The notes below the pieces were generated by a model. That model made no database searches, was not told the origin of the DNA, and saw nothing but the letters and a program-made list of their open reading frames with translations. A stretch of DNA of 64,000 bases from a bacterium. Lineage in GTDB: Bacteria; Pseudomonadota; Alphaproteobacteria; SP197. The position numbers and the translations under genes were made by a program. Shown piece by piece: positions 10,852 to 20,761 of this stretch. The stretch is taken from NCBI GenBank assembly GCA_028821455.1, contig JAPPGE010000079.1:15202-79201 (forward strand), given 5' to 3'. How positions within the stretch are numbered: position 1 is the stretch's first letter; each line of letters opens with the position of its first letter.

Positions 10852-12098
10852 GCACCCGGGCGTGGCAGGCCTTCTCCCAGGCGGTCAAGGGAGCATTCAT
10901 GCTGTTCGCCGCTGTCGAGGTCGCGCACCAGCGCGACGCCGCGCGCCAACTCCGCATCGCCGAGGATGACGGCGTGGCTGGCCTCCAACCTGTGGGCGCG
11001 TTGCATGCGCCGCCGCAGGTTGCCCCGGTATGCGAGATCGACACGCAATCCCTGGCCGCGCAACCGGTGGGCCAGCACAAGCGCCTGCCTGGTGGAAGGT
11101 TCGCCTAGGCCGATGACGGCAATGGGTCGCCGGGGTCCGGGAGCCTCGCCGGCAAGCAGAGCAAGCCGTTCGATTCCCGAGGCCCAGCCGACACCGGGGA
11201 CCGGAGGTCCTCCCATCTGCTCCATCAGACCATCGTAACGGCCGCCGCCGATCACCGTTCCCTGGGCACCCAGCTTTTCGGTCACGAATTCGAAGGCGGT
11301 GTGACAGTAGTAGTCGAAACCGCGAACGATCCGGGGATTGACCTGGCAGGCAATCGACAGGGTGTCGAGGCCCTCAAGCACCTGATCGAAGAAGCGGCGG
11401 GCGTCGTCGCCGAGGTAATCGAGGATGACCGGTGCATCGGCGATCAGGTCCTGGTCACGCGGCTCCTTCGAATCGAGAATACGCAAGGGGTTGCGTTCGA
11501 GGCGCTCGACGGAGATGTCGCTCAGCCGGCTCTTGTGATCGTTGAAGTATGCCACCAGGGCGCAGAGATGGTTCTGTCGGCTGACGACGTCACCCAGGGT
11601 GTTGATCTCGAGCACGGTGTCGTGGAGAAGCCCGAGTTCGTCGAGAACATCGCGGGCCAGGGTTATGACCTCGACGTCACCCAGGGGCTCGGGAACACCG
11701 AAGAGTTCGACTCCTGTCTGGTGAAACTGACGGTAGCGGCCCTTTTGCGGGCGTTCGTGGCGAAACATCGCACCGGCATAGTGCAGTCTGAGCGGCATGG
11801 CATCGATCAGGCCGTTGGAGAGCAGCGCCCGGGCCACACCCGCCGTATTCTCCGGGCGCAATGTGATGCTGTCGCCGTTGCGGTCGTCGAAGGTGTACAT
11901 CTCCTTCTGAACGACATCGGTCGCATCGCCGAGCGTGCGGGAGAACACCTGCGTGGCCTCGAGGACAGGCGTGCGTATCTCTCCGTAGCCGTAGAGCTCG
12001 GCAACGCGCCGGCAGACCTCCTCGACACGCGCGAAGGCCCGGCAGTCTCCGGGCAGGAGATCCCGCGTTCCCCGGATCGGCTGCAGTTTTTCACGCAT
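10848..12098 (-). CDS. hisS: HisS, histidyl-tRNA synthetase
   Basis: This 416-residue class II synthetase charges tRNA-His. It begins with the family's PIRGTRDLLP, and shows motif 2 around the segment FRHERPQKGRYRQFHQ, the histidine-A region RGFDYYCHTAFEF, and motif 3 GGGRYDGL with GVGWASGIERL. The C-terminal anticodon-binding domain follows (about 325-416). It lies between ispG and the hemA-like gene, overlapping the latter by four bases. Confidence 0.97.
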   Translation of the reverse strand: MREKLQPIRGTRDLLPGDCRAFARVEEVCRRVAELYGYGEIRTPVLEATQVFSRTLGDATDVVQKEMYTFDDRNGDSITLRPENTAGVARALLSNGLIDAMPLRLHYAGAMFRHERPQKGRYRQFHQTGVELFGVPEPLGDVEVITLARDVLDELGLLHDTVLEINTLGDVVSRQNHLCALVAYFNDHKSRLSDISVERLERNPLRILDSKEPRDQDLIADAPVILDYLGDDARRFFDQVLEGLDTLSIACQVNPRIVRGFDYYCHTAFEFVTEKLGAQGTVIGGGRYDGLMEQMGGPPVPGVGWASGIERLALLAGEAPGPRRPIAVIGLGEPSTRQALVLAHRLRGQGLRVDLAYRGNLRRRMQRAHRLEASHAVILGDAELARGVALVRDLDSGEQHECSLDRLGEGLPRPGA

Positions 12099-12112
12099 GG
12101 GAACCCGGACGT

Positions 12113-13219
12113 TCAGGCAGCGGTGTCGGCTTCGTGGCGAAGCTGTTCGGCACGTTGCTCCACGAGCGTGGCCACGTGCTCGACGAGATCCTCGGTGGAC
12201 ACCTTGTGATCGGCCTTTCCCGACATGTAGACGAGGTGACGTCCCTTGCCTCCGCCGGTCAGACCGATGTCGGTGAGGCGCGCTTCGCCAGGTCCGTTCA
12301 CCACGCAGCCGATGATCGACACCGACATCGGTGTCTCGATATGCGCAAGACGCTGTTCAAGCCGCTTGACGGTCTCCGGCACATTGAACTGCTGGCGGGC
12401 ACACGACGGACACGCAATGACATTGACACCGCGACGACGCAGGTCCAGCGCCTTCAGGATCTCCCAGCCGACGGACACTTCCTCGACCGGGTCGGCGGCA
12501 AGCGACACCCTGATGGTGTCGCCGATGCCCTCGGCAAGCAACATGCCGATTCCGACCGACGACTTGACGGTACCGGTGACAAGACCGCCAGCCTCGGTGA
12601 TACCGAGATGAAGGGGATAGTCGCACTTCGCCGCCAGCATCCGGTAGGCTGCGGTGGCCGGCGCGACACCTGACGCCTTGACGCTGATCTTGAAGTCAAG
12701 GAAGTCGTTGTCCTCGAGAATACGGGCATGTCCCAGAGCGCTTTCGACCATGGCCTCGGGCGTGACACCGCCGAACTTCTCGAGAAGGTCGCGTTCCAGC
12801 GAGCCGGCATTGACGCCGATTCTCATCGAACAGCCGTGGTCCCGGGCCGCCTTGACGACCTCTCTCACACGATCGCTCGAGCCAACGTTGCCGGGATTGA
12901 TGCGCAGGCAGGACGCACCGGCCTCGGCCGCCTCGATGGCGCGCCGGTAGTGGAAGTGGATATCGGCGACCAGGGGAACCGGTGATTCGTAAACGATTTT
13001 GCGCAAGGCCGCTGTCGAGTCCTCGTCGGGGCACGACACGCGCACGATGTCGGCACCGGCCACAGCAAGTGCGCTCACCTGAGAGGAGGTCGCCTCAACA
13101 TCGCTGGTAAGCGTGTTGGTCATCGACTGGACGGCAATCGGCGCTTCGCCCCCCACCGCAACCTGACCCACCATGACGGTCCTGCTGCGCCGCCTGGGTG
13201 GTCTCGGAATGTCGTTCAT
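12113..13219 (-). CDS. ispG: IspG, 4-hydroxy-3-methylbut-2-enyl diphosphate synthase
   Basis: IspG is a [4Fe-4S] enzyme that reductively opens MEcPP to HMBPP, the next-to-last step of the MEP isoprenoid pathway. The 368-residue protein has the TIM-barrel start [15 protein letters not shown] and the C-terminal cluster ligands in [11 protein letters not shown] and the later [12 protein letters not shown]. Length fits the bacterial short form. It lies between the RodZ-like gene and hisS, an arrangement seen in many proteobacteria. Confidence 0.97.
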   Translation of the reverse strand: MNDIPRPPRRRSRTVMVGQVAVGGEAPIAVQSMTNTLTSDVEATSSQVSALAVAGADIVRVSCPDEDSTAALRKIVYESPVPLVADIHFHYRRAIEAAEAGASCLRINPGNVGSSDRVREVVKAARDHGCSMRIGVNAGSLERDLLEKFGGVTPEAMVESALGHARILEDNDFLDFKISVKASGVAPATAAYRMLAAKCDYPLHLGITEAGGLVTGTVKSSVGIGMLLAEGIGDTIRVSLAADPVEEVSVGWEILKALDLRRRGVNVIACPSCARQQFNVPETVKRLEQRLAHIETPMSVSIIGCVVNGPGEARLTDIGLTGGGKGRHLVYMSGKADHKVSTEDLVEHVATLVEQRAEQLRHEADTAA

Positions 13220-13280
13220 GGCGTGCGTTCCGGTTGGTCCTTGACTGATACTCCGCTCACTCCTTGCAGTAAAGGCGTCA

Positions 13281-14747
13281 TCAGCGCCGGGTCAGGCCTT
13301 CGACGGACAACAGGACGTCACGCACCACGGCTCCGGCGCCACCAAGCGATGGTATCAGCTCTCCGTCAACCCGTATCTCGAGGCCGCCGGCATTTCCGGT
13401 ATCGAGCATGAGATCATCGCGGTTCGGCACATGATAGACATCCCCGGGCAGCAGGATATGGGTGAGGACGGCGACGCCGTCCGGCGCCGTGACCTGGACC
13501 CAGGTCTCGGCGATGGCACGCAACTCGATGCGGGAACCGGCGCCCGGCGTTCCGTAGACCGTGTGCTGACTGTCCGTCTCCCCGCCATCGGCAACCTCGG
13601 GCTCCTGAACGGTGTCCCCGGAGGCGAACACGGGTTCGTCCCACGTCTCCTCGCCACCAGTCTCCGCACCCGAGGCATCGGCAACGTCCTGGAGAGCCAC
13701 GTCGATGGCCGTGCCGGACTCGTCTTCCGGCAGACCGGCCTCGATGGCGTCGTTCGCATCATCGGGTGGAACCTCCGGCGTAGCCTCATCACCAGCGTCC
13801 TGACCGCCATCTCCGGAGATGGCAGCGGCATCAGGGAGAACGACCTCTGCAGCACCGGCGGCGGTATCATCCGGACCACCGTCCAGGGCCATGCCCGCAC
13901 TTTCGGGCACGACATCCGCCGCATCGTCATCGCCGGTGTCCAGATTGCCGTCCCCGGAGATGCCAATGATATCAGGAAGAACGACCGCGTCCGCGCCGGC
14001 GACGTCATCGTCCGCACCATCGAATTCGGTCATGCCCTCGCCGTCGGACAGGGCGTCCGCCACACCGTCATCAGCGGCGTCCCCCGCCGTGCTGGAGGTG
14101 TCCGGTGGAGCGGGAGCCTCTGCCACGCGTTCCGTGTCGTCTGTCGGCTCCACGGAGGCGGGCAACGCGTCAATGGCGGCAGGTTCGGGGTCGCCGTCCC
14201 CGACGGTGGCGAACACATCGTCGCCATCCAGGGCAGCCGAACTCTCGTCGTCCGGTGCGTCAGTCGATATCCCTTCGGCAACCGGCCCGGGGACTTCGGG
14301 AATGAGATCGATATCGATTGACCGGCTTTCCTGATAGAAATACCAGGCCGCCGCAATGCCGATGGCGATGACGAGAGAAACCGTGATGATCGGGAATGTC
14401 GGCCGCCTGATCTCCGAGATCGGAACCGGCAGTTCCATTTCCCTGGGTGCGAAGGTCGATTGGCTGTCGTCCTTGAACCAGGCCACCAGCTGATCGCCAT
14501 CCAGACCGAGGTGGTTGGCGTAGGTCCTCAAAAATCCCGAGATGTAGGCGGGGCCCGGGAGATCGTCGAACCGATCCTCCTCCATGGCCTTGATGAAGCC
14601 GACCCGGATTCTCAGTGTTGCCGCAACATCCTCGATGGAGAGATCGTGTGCGACACGGGTACGCCGCAACTCGTCGGCAATGCGCCGGCTCACCCTGATC
14701 CCGGCATCAGGAGAATCGACGTCGCCGGGAAATTCGTTGTGTGCCAT
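13281..14747 (-). CDS. rodZ: RodZ-like helix-turn-helix membrane protein (DUF4115)
   Basis: This 488-residue protein has the RodZ layout: a cytoplasmic helix-turn-helix of the XRE type (about 20-90), one membrane helix (about 118-137), a long acidic Ala/Asp/Pro-rich stretch (about 145-400) and a C-terminal DUF4115 domain (about 405-486). RodZ links MreB to the envelope and sets cell shape; the position next to ispG supports the call. The acidic region holds a tandem repeat beginning VVLPD at residues 255 and 302. ATG 14747 is chosen because homology begins soon after it. A GTG at 14804 would add 19 residues, and neither start has a clear ribosome site. Confidence 0.8.
   Translation of the reverse strand: MAHNEFPGDVDSPDAGIRVSRRIADELRRTRVAHDLSIEDVAATLRIRVGFIKAMEEDRFDDLPGPAYISGFLRTYANHLGLDGDQLVAWFKDDSQSTFAPREMELPVPISEIRRPTFPIITVSLVIAIGIAAAWYFYQESRSIDIDLIPEVPGPVAEGISTDAPDDESSAALDGDDVFATVGDGDPEPAAIDALPASVEPTDDTERVAEAPAPPDTSSTAGDAADDGVADALSDGEGMTEFDGADDDVAGADAVVLPDIIGISGDGNLDTGDDDAADVVPESAGMALDGGPDDTAAGAAEVVLPDAAAISGDGGQDAGDEATPEVPPDDANDAIEAGLPEDESGTAIDVALQDVADASGAETGGEETWDEPVFASGDTVQEPEVADGGETDSQHTVYGTPGAGSRIELRAIAETWVQVTAPDGVAVLTHILLPGDVYHVPNRDDLMLDTGNAGGLEIRVDGELIPSLGGAGAVVRDVLLSVEGLTRR
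13752..13985 (-). repeat. Tandem repeat coding the acidic linker of the RodZ-like protein
   Basis: Two copies of a roughly 47-residue unit share VVLPD, then ISGDG, then an Asp/Glu-rich tail ending near a Pro-Glu or Pro-Pro pair (residues about 255-286 and 301-332). Such repeats change length readily and suit a periplasmic spacer. Confidence 0.6.
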
Positions 14748-14821
14748 CGGGGAGCCAGGGAGTGTGATGCCTGCCGGCGGGAATGCTACCACCGCCCCGG
14801 CCACGGCGGCAATGCCGGGAC

Positions 14822-15853
14822 CTATCCCTGATCCGAGAGCGCCCGGACCGCCTGCTCGACGAGTTCATCCATGATGTCGACCATTGACTGCTCGCTCGTC
14901 ACCATGCCCACACTCTGGCCGGCCATGAGGGAACCATTCTTCACATCGCCCTCGATGACCGCACGCCTGAGAGCGCCGGCCCAGAAGTGTTCGATTTCTA
15001 GTTGCGCTGCAGCCTGGTCGAGCTCGCCGCAATCGTGGCGGGCAATCACTTCGCGCTGCTTCTCCGTGAAGTTCTTCACCCCGTCGTTGACGATGGCGCG
15101 CACCGGGATGACCGGAAACCGGGGGTCGAGCTGGCGCGAGGGCTGCGCGTCGCGAGCACTGGCGCGCAGAAAGGCCTGCTTGAAATTGTCGTGGGCCACG
15201 GACTCGCGGGCGCAGACAAACCGGGTGCCGAGCTGGACGCCTGCCGCCCCCATCCTGAGGTAGCTGGCAATCGCCTCACCGCGACCGATGCCACCGGCAA
15301 CAAAGACGGGGACGCCGTCGACATGGGGCAGGGTCTCCTGAGCCAGGACGCTCGTCGATACCGGCCCGATGTGACCACCCGCCTCCATCCCTTCGATCAC
15401 GATGCCGTCGATTCCGCTTCGCACCAGGCGTCGCGCGATGGCCAGTGCCGGAGCAAAGGCCAGAACACGCAGTCCGGCTTCCCTGATGCGCCTGATCGTG
15501 GCTGCCTGCGGAAGTCCCCCCGCCAGCACGATATGGGTGACGGTGCGGGCAATGCAGACATCGATCAGCCGGTCGAGATCGGGGTGCATGACAATGAGGT
15601 TGACTCCGAATGGACGATCGGTGAGCCCCCGTGTGCCGGTGATCTCGTCATTGAGCTGATCGGGATTCATGGCGCCACAGGCGATCACTCCGAAGCCTCC
15701 CGCAGCCGCCACCGCGGCGACGAAATTGCGCTCCGAGACCCAGGTCATGGCGCCGCCCATGATTGCCCTGTCGACGCCAAGCAGCCTGCATCCCGGTTCC
15801 CAGAGCTCCGCCAGGCGCTCGTGTCCGCTACGGCGTGTCACGGGCTGGCTCAA
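14822..15853 (-). CDS. Nitronate monooxygenase / NAD(P)H-dependent flavin oxidoreductase family
   Basis: This 343-residue FMN TIM-barrel protein belongs to the 2-nitropropane dioxygenase/nitronate monooxygenase family. Family marks are the N-terminal GGAMTWVSERNFVAAVAAAGGFG, the EGMEAGGHIG segment with the usual active-site His, and VFVAGGIGRGEAIASYLRMGAAGVQLGTRFV for phosphate binding. Family members act on nitronates, or serve as enoyl reductases or quinone reductases; the substrate cannot be told here. Its start overlaps the lysC stop by four bases, so the two are probably co-transcribed. Confidence 0.85.
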   Translation of the reverse strand: MSQPVTRRSGHERLAELWEPGCRLLGVDRAIMGGAMTWVSERNFVAAVAAAGGFGVIACGAMNPDQLNDEITGTRGLTDRPFGVNLIVMHPDLDRLIDVCIARTVTHIVLAGGLPQAATIRRIREAGLRVLAFAPALAIARRLVRSGIDGIVIEGMEAGGHIGPVSTSVLAQETLPHVDGVPVFVAGGIGRGEAIASYLRMGAAGVQLGTRFVCARESVAHDNFKQAFLRASARDAQPSRQLDPRFPVIPVRAIVNDGVKNFTEKQREVIARHDCGELDQAAAQLEIEHFWAGALRRAVIEGDVKNGSLMAGQSVGMVTSEQSMVDIMDELVEQAVRALSDQG

Positions 15854-17073
15854 GCGGTGGCGTCAAGACCATAGGCCGCGTGCAGGGATCTCAGGGCCAG
15901 TTCCAGATAGTCCTCCGCGATGAGAACGCTGATCTTGATTTCCGACGTCGAGATCAACTGGATGTTGATGCCCCTGTCCGCCAGCGTGGCGAACATCCTG
16001 CCGGCGACGCCGGCATGGCTGCGCATGCCGACGCCGACGACCGAGACCTTGGCCACGGAAGAGTCGGGAACGATGTCGCTGGCGCCGAGATCACGGTTCG
16101 ACTCGGCGAGAACATCGAGCGCCTTGCCGAGGTCGCTCTTGGTGACGGTAAAGGTCAGGTCCGTCGTTTCACCATCGGGGGAGATGTTCTGGACGATCAT
16201 GTCGACATTGATGCCCGCCTCGCTCAGCGGCCCGAAGAGCGCCGCGGCGACACCGGGGCGATCAGGCAGGCCGATCATCGTGATCTTCGCATCGTCCTTG
16301 CTGTAGGCTATGGCGCTGACGACCTGCTGTTCCACGACTTCGTCCTCGTCGACAACCATGGTTCCCGGGGCCCCGGTGAAGCTGGAGAGCACCTGCAGCC
16401 GGACACGGTGATTCATGGCCACGGCAACGGAGCGGGTGTGCAGGACCTTCGCACCCTGTGACGCGAGTTCAAGCATCTCCTCGTAGGTGATCATATCGAG
16501 CTTGTGGGCCTTGGCAACGATGCGCGGATCACAGGTGAAGACACCGTCCACGTCGGTAAAGATGTCGCACCGTTCGGCATCAAGGCTGGCGGCAAGCGTC
16601 ACCGCGCTCAGGTCCGATCCACCTCGGCCAAGGGTGGTGATGCGGCCGTCGTCCGTGACTCCCTGGAATCCTGTCACGACGGGAACCCCGCCTGCCTCCA
16701 TGCAGGCGCAAAGAGCATCAGGCCCGATGCTGAGCACGCGCGCCCGGGAGTGGGTGGAATCGGTGATCAGCGGCACCTGCCAGCCGTGAAAGGAACGCGC
16801 GGCAACACCGGCGCCGCGCAGCGCCAGAGCAAGAAGCCCGGCCGATACCTGCTCACCGCTGGCGACAATGGCATCGTGTTCGGCATCTTCGGTATCGCCG
16901 CCGGCAGTTCTCGCCAGGGCGATGAGCCGATCCGTTTCGCCAGCCATGGCGGAGACAACCACGACGACGCGATGGCCGTGCTCGAGAGCCGCCTTCACAT
17001 GGCCGGCAGCCCGGGCGATCCTCTCCGGATCGCCAAGCGACGTGCCACCGAATTTCTGGACGACGAGAGACAT
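15850..17073 (-). CDS. lysC: LysC, aspartate kinase
   Basis: Aspartate kinase phosphorylates aspartate, the entry step to lysine, threonine, methionine and diaminopimelate. The 407-residue protein begins VVQKFGGTSLGD, has the FTDVDGVFTCDPRIV nucleotide/aspartate segment and ends in two ACT domains (about 265-400) that usually give feedback control by lysine and threonine. ATG 17073 puts the KFGGTS motif at the normal distance; the frame stays open to a GTG at 17118. It is divergent from ubiG, with 95 bases between. Supplying diaminopimelate links it to the nearby mur genes. Confidence 0.95.
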   Translation of the reverse strand: MSLVVQKFGGTSLGDPERIARAAGHVKAALEHGHRVVVVVSAMAGETDRLIALARTAGGDTEDAEHDAIVASGEQVSAGLLALALRGAGVAARSFHGWQVPLITDSTHSRARVLSIGPDALCACMEAGGVPVVTGFQGVTDDGRITTLGRGGSDLSAVTLAASLDAERCDIFTDVDGVFTCDPRIVAKAHKLDMITYEEMLELASQGAKVLHTRSVAVAMNHRVRLQVLSSFTGAPGTMVVDEDEVVEQQVVSAIAYSKDDAKITMIGLPDRPGVAAALFGPLSEAGINVDMIVQNISPDGETTDLTFTVTKSDLGKALDVLAESNRDLGASDIVPDSSVAKVSVVGVGMRSHAGVAGRMFATLADRGINIQLISTSEIKISVLIAEDYLELALRSLHAAYGLDATA

Positions 17074-17113
17074 GGCTGTGCCCGGGAAAGGCGCCGCAGT
17101 GACCGATCCGGGC

Positions 17114-17142
17114 TTCACGGCGCGATGTCGCGCCTACATACT
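17114..17142 (+). promoter_or_regulatory. Palindrome in the lysC/ubiG divergent region
   Basis: GGCGCGA-TG-TCGCGCC (17119-17134) is a perfect 7-bp inverted repeat. Weak promoter boxes for ubiG, TTCACG (17114-17119) and CATACT (17137-17142), would place it in the promoter spacer, the geometry used by MerR-type regulators. The palindrome is direct; its use as an operator is inference. Confidence 0.4.
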
Positions 17143-17168
17143 CGCAAAGGTACAGGGGACGCAACACG

Positions 17169-18062
17169 ATGCCCGAGTGGTATGGCACGGCAGACCTCGC
17201 CCGGGACCTCGGCCTGACGCCGGCCGCGGTCCGCCGTCTGCTGCGCCGTCACGGACTCACGGCGGGGCGGGGCAGACGCTACCGGTGGCCGGAAGCCGAC
17301 TACCGGAACCTGCTTCGACAGGTTCGCGGGGACACCACCATCGACGATTCGGAAGTCCGCGCCTTTTCCGAACTCGCGGACCGGTGGTGGGACGAGAACG
17401 GACCCCTGGCGATGCTCCATCGCCTCAATCCGGTACGCCTCTCCTACATCCGTCGCCAATTCATCCGCCATTTCGACCTCGACGGCGACCATCCACGCCC
17501 TCTCGAGGGGCTGGCCATCCTCGATGCCGGATGTGGCGGCGGCCTCGTGACCGAGCCGCTCGCCCGCCTCGGCGCCACCATGACGGGCCTTGATGCGTCA
17601 GGCGAAGCGATTGCCGTCGCCCGACAGCATGCCGGGCGCTCCGGCTTGCGAATCGACTGGCGTCAGGGAACGCTCGAGGATCTGGCCCTCGCACGGCCCG
17701 GCTACGATGCCCTTGTCGCACTGGAAATCATCGAGCACGTGTCCAGCCTCGAGACCTTTGTCGCGGCCGCCGTGCGCTGCGTGAAACCTGGCGGACTCAT
17801 CATCTTCTCGACCCTCAACCGGACGCTGCGTTCACTTCTCCTGGCGAAGATCACGGCGGAGTACATCGCCCGTCTTGTGCCGCGGGGAACCCACGATGTC
17901 TCGCGCTTCGTCAGGCCCGTGGAACTGGTCCGCCAGTGCCGCCGTTCCGGCGCCCGACTGACCGACGTCACAGGTCTTGCATTTCATGTGATCGACAACC
18001 GCTGGCGCCTGTCACCTGACAGCGCCGTCAACTACATGGCCGCCGCGGTCACCGGGAGATGA
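17169..18062 (+). CDS. ubiG: UbiG, ubiquinone O-methyltransferase, with an N-terminal helix-turn-helix
   Basis: UbiG performs both O-methylations of ubiquinone synthesis with SAM. The catalytic part (about 62-297) has the typical FSELADRWWDENGPL start, the LHRLNPVRLSYI segment, SAM motif ILDAGCGGG (about 117-125), LEIIEHV and the FSTLNRT stretch. The protein is 297 residues, while UbiG is usually 240-250. The extra N-terminal 55 residues (YGTADLARDLGLTPAAVRRL to about residue 50) read like an excisionase/MerR-type helix-turn-helix with its short wing. No alternative start was found that would drop it. The upstream gap holds a perfect palindrome. Confidence 0.9.
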   Translation: MPEWYGTADLARDLGLTPAAVRRLLRRHGLTAGRGRRYRWPEADYRNLLRQVRGDTTIDDSEVRAFSELADRWWDENGPLAMLHRLNPVRLSYIRRQFIRHFDLDGDHPRPLEGLAILDAGCGGGLVTEPLARLGATMTGLDASGEAIAVARQHAGRSGLRIDWRQGTLEDLALARPGYDALVALEIIEHVSSLETFVAAAVRCVKPGGLIIFSTLNRTLRSLLLAKITAEYIARLVPRGTHDVSRFVRPVELVRQCRRSGARLTDVTGLAFHVIDNRWRLSPDSAVNYMAAAVTGR

Positions 18063-18083
18063 GCCCGGCCAACTTCTCCGCCA

Positions 18084-18965
18084 TCAGCAGTCGAGGGTTC
18101 TTTCCCAGGCCGCCCGGTCCGCGAACAGCGTCGTGAGAAGCTTCACATTGAGAGCATGGCCCGAGCGATAACCTTCGAAGGCCCCGAGAATCGGCGCCGG
18201 TGCCAGGGCCATGTCGCCAACCGCGTCGAGAACCTTGTGCTCGGCACACTCGGTGGCTGAACGCAGACCACTCCGGTTGAGAACGCGGTCGCCGTCGACG
18301 ACGATGACACATTCCAGATCCCCGACATCATCCGTCTCGAGCCGGGCGAGGCCCCGCTCCCTCAGCTGCCTGATGTCATCCATGGTGGCAAAGGTGCGGG
18401 CAGCCACCACCGGTGAACGCGCACTGTTGCCGTCAAGTGTGATGGCGGCCTCCTGGTAGCCGATGGCCGGGTCGGGAAAGTCGATGGCGCACGAGACGGA
18501 GCGGCCGTCCAGAGGCGCAAGACGCGCCCATCCGTCGCGGCGGCGCACCTCGACTTCCTTCAGGACGCGGATGTAGCTGCGCGGCGCTTCCTGTTCATGC
18601 ACACCTGCGGCCTCGATGCCCTTGACGAACTCCAGCGAACTGCCGTCCATGAGCGGCACTTCGGCACCATGGATTTCCACCGTGAGGTTGTCGATTCCGG
18701 TGAAGGCAAGGGCCGCCATGAAATGTTCGACCGTCGACAGTGTCGCGCCGCTGCCATTGCCCAGTGTCGTGGAGTGGTCCGTGCTGACGACCCGGTCGTG
18801 ACGCACGGGAAAGTCGCGGGCGCCGTTCATGAGATCGGTCCGCACGAAGCGCACACCCTGATCCACCGATGCCGGCAGGGCGGTCATGGTCACGTTCCGG
18901 CCAAGGTGCACGCCGATACCCGTCCAGGTCGCCGGCGTCGCTATGGTACGCTGTTTCAAGAACAC
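18084..18965 (-). CDS. lpxC: LpxC, UDP-3-O-acyl-GlcNAc deacetylase
   Basis: LpxC is the zinc deacetylase that commits UDP-GlcNAc to lipid A synthesis. The 293-residue protein starts with QRTIATPATWTGIGVHLG and has EHFMAAL (zinc His), VPLMDGSS, and the C-terminal region GYRSGHALNVKLL with the second zinc His and nearby Asp. The start is a GTG preceded by GAGGAG. It lies downstream of ftsZ in the same direction, the classic end of the dcw region. It shows that the cell makes lipopolysaccharide. Confidence 0.97.
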   Translation of the reverse strand: MFLKQRTIATPATWTGIGVHLGRNVTMTALPASVDQGVRFVRTDLMNGARDFPVRHDRVVSTDHSTTLGNGSGATLSTVEHFMAALAFTGIDNLTVEIHGAEVPLMDGSSLEFVKGIEAAGVHEQEAPRSYIRVLKEVEVRRRDGWARLAPLDGRSVSCAIDFPDPAIGYQEAAITLDGNSARSPVVAARTFATMDDIRQLRERGLARLETDDVGDLECVIVVDGDRVLNRSGLRSATECAEHKVLDAVGDMALAPAPILGAFEGYRSGHALNVKLLTTLFADRAAWERTLDC

Positions 18966-19138
18966 TCACTCCTCAAGGTGTCTCCTGAGAGGACGACTCC
19001 CCGGCTCGGGACTCGCGCCACAAGCCTACCTATCAGGCCGTGCCGGACCCTTCAATTCACGCTTCCTTGCGCAATATTACAGGCCGTGAGCTCGCGGACA
19101 GACGGAGCTCACCTTCATCGTTCGCCCCCCTGAGGGGA

Positions 19139-19157
19139 CCGGGGTGGCGAACCCCGG
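19139..19157 (-). terminator. Hairpin after ftsZ
   Basis: A perfect 7-bp stem (CCGGGGT/ACCCCGG, 5-base loop) starts eight bases beyond the ftsZ stop, followed on the minus strand by a second short hairpin (CCCC-TCA-GGGG). No T-run follows. It is the best candidate for the end of the dcw transcript, with lpxC 174 bases further on. Confidence 0.4.
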
Positions 19158-19164
19158 CCCTTCC

Positions 19165-20661
19165 TCACTCCCGGCGACGCAGGAAAGACGGAATGCTCAG
19201 GTCATCGTCGTTGCCGAGCGATTCGTGAAGCAGTGTGCGCCCGTCTCCGCCACGGGAACCTTCCACGTGATGGTATCCGGCCTTCACTCCGTCGGATGCC
19301 GACTCGCGGGTCCGGTTGCGTTGCGTCGACCCGCGCATGCTTCCCGTCATCCGCTCGATGAACGAAGGCTTGCGCGACACCGGCACACTCTCGACCTCGC
19401 TCACCTGCGGCGTCGCAACGGTGACTCTGTCATCGAAGTCCTCCATGAGGGGCGGTTCCATGCCGCCCTGCCCGGCAATCGCCATCGCCTCCTGGTCTCC
19501 GAAGGACCAGGAATCGTCTTCCGCCGCCGTGTCCGCCTCGAAAGACTTGCCGCCCTCGATGGCCGTGAAGCGATCGCGGGGTTCTTCAGGCTCCCGTGCT
19601 TCGACTTCATCGGCCACCTCCGGTTCGGCGACATCCTCGACGATGCGGGGAGCCGGCTCGACATGTTGCGTGACCGGAGTGTCGGCGACCGCTTCGGTCA
19701 TGTTGATCCCCGTGGCGACCAGCGAGACCCGCATCATGCCATCGAGGGAAGCGTCGTGAGCGGTACCGATGATGACGTGAGCGTCGGGGTCGACTTCCTG
19801 GGTGATGCGCCTGGCTGCCTCGTCCACCTCGAAGAGTTTCAGGTCGTTGCCTCCGGTGACATTGATAAGGACACCTCCGGCGCCCTTCATCGAGACCTCG
19901 TCAAGCAGCGGATTGGAAATGGCCGCCTCCGCCGCATCGAGCGCACGTTTCTCGCCCGACGACTCGCCCGTTCCCATCATCGCCTTGCCGCGCTCTCCCA
20001 TGACCCGGCGGACATCCGCGAAGTCCAGATTGATGATCCCGGGCTGGACCATCAGGTCCGTGATGCCGCGCACACCGGTGTGCAGCACGTCATCGGCCAT
20101 CTGGAAGGCGTCGGCGAAAGTCGTCGCTTCGTTGGCCACGCGGAACAGGTTCTGGTTGGGAATGATCACCAGCGTGTCGACTTCCTCCTGCAGTTCCAGG
20201 GCGCCGGCTTCGGCGATGCGAAGACGTTCCCGTCCCTCGAAGTCGAAGGGCATGGTGACGAAGCCGACGGCAAGCATGCCCATCTCTCGGGCGGCACGGG
20301 CGACGACGGGCGCCGCTCCGGTACCGGTTCCTCCGCCCATGCCGGCAGTGATGAAGACCATGTGCGATCCGTCGAGATGTTCGGAGATATGCTCCAGAGC
20401 CTCTTCGGCCGCAGCCTTGCCGATATCGGGTCTCGACCCCGCGCCCAGGCCCTGCGTGACTGAGGCGCCGAACTGGATTCTGCGGTCTGCGCGGGAGTGT
20501 TCGAGAGCCTGGGCATCGGTGTTGGCAACGACGAATTCGACGCCGGAGAGACCGTTGACGATCATGTTGTTGACCGCGTTTCCCCCTGCGCCGCCGATGC
20601 CGAACACCGTGATCCGCGGCTTGATGCTGTGAGTTTCAGGTACCCCAAGTTGAATGACCAT
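19165..20661 (-). CDS. ftsZ: FtsZ, cell division GTPase
   Basis: FtsZ is the tubulin homologue that forms the division ring. The 498-residue protein has the GTP-binding [11 protein letters not shown], the tubulin signature [12 protein letters not shown] and the T7 loop NLDFADVR. A long variable linker (about 330-485) follows, ending in the conserved tail [10 protein letters not shown] that binds FtsA and other partners. The long linker is usual in alphaproteobacteria. ATG 20661 has GGAGGAAG at the right distance; the open frame upstream is only a shadow of ftsA. It is the last gene of the dcw cluster, with 100 bases between it and ftsA that may hold its own promoter. Confidence 0.97.
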   Translation of the reverse strand: MVIQLGVPETHSIKPRITVFGIGGAGGNAVNNMIVNGLSGVEFVVANTDAQALEHSRADRRIQFGASVTQGLGAGSRPDIGKAAAEEALEHISEHLDGSHMVFITAGMGGGTGTGAAPVVARAAREMGMLAVGFVTMPFDFEGRERLRIAEAGALELQEEVDTLVIIPNQNLFRVANEATTFADAFQMADDVLHTGVRGITDLMVQPGIINLDFADVRRVMGERGKAMMGTGESSGEKRALDAAEAAISNPLLDEVSMKGAGGVLINVTGGNDLKLFEVDEAARRITQEVDPDAHVIIGTAHDASLDGMMRVSLVATGINMTEAVADTPVTQHVEPAPRIVEDVAEPEVADEVEAREPEEPRDRFTAIEGGKSFEADTAAEDDSWSFGDQEAMAIAGQGGMEPPLMEDFDDRVTVATPQVSEVESVPVSRKPSFIERMTGSMRGSTQRNRTRESASDGVKAGYHHVEGSRGGDGRTLLHESLGNDDDLSIPSFLRRRE

Positions 20662-20761
20662 CGCTACTTCCTCCGTGTCCGCATACTGTGTTGCACTCCT
20701 GTCCCTGGCTCCGGAACGGAACCGACAGTGGTGTTGCTGTTCCTGGCGGCGATGCGCAGCA

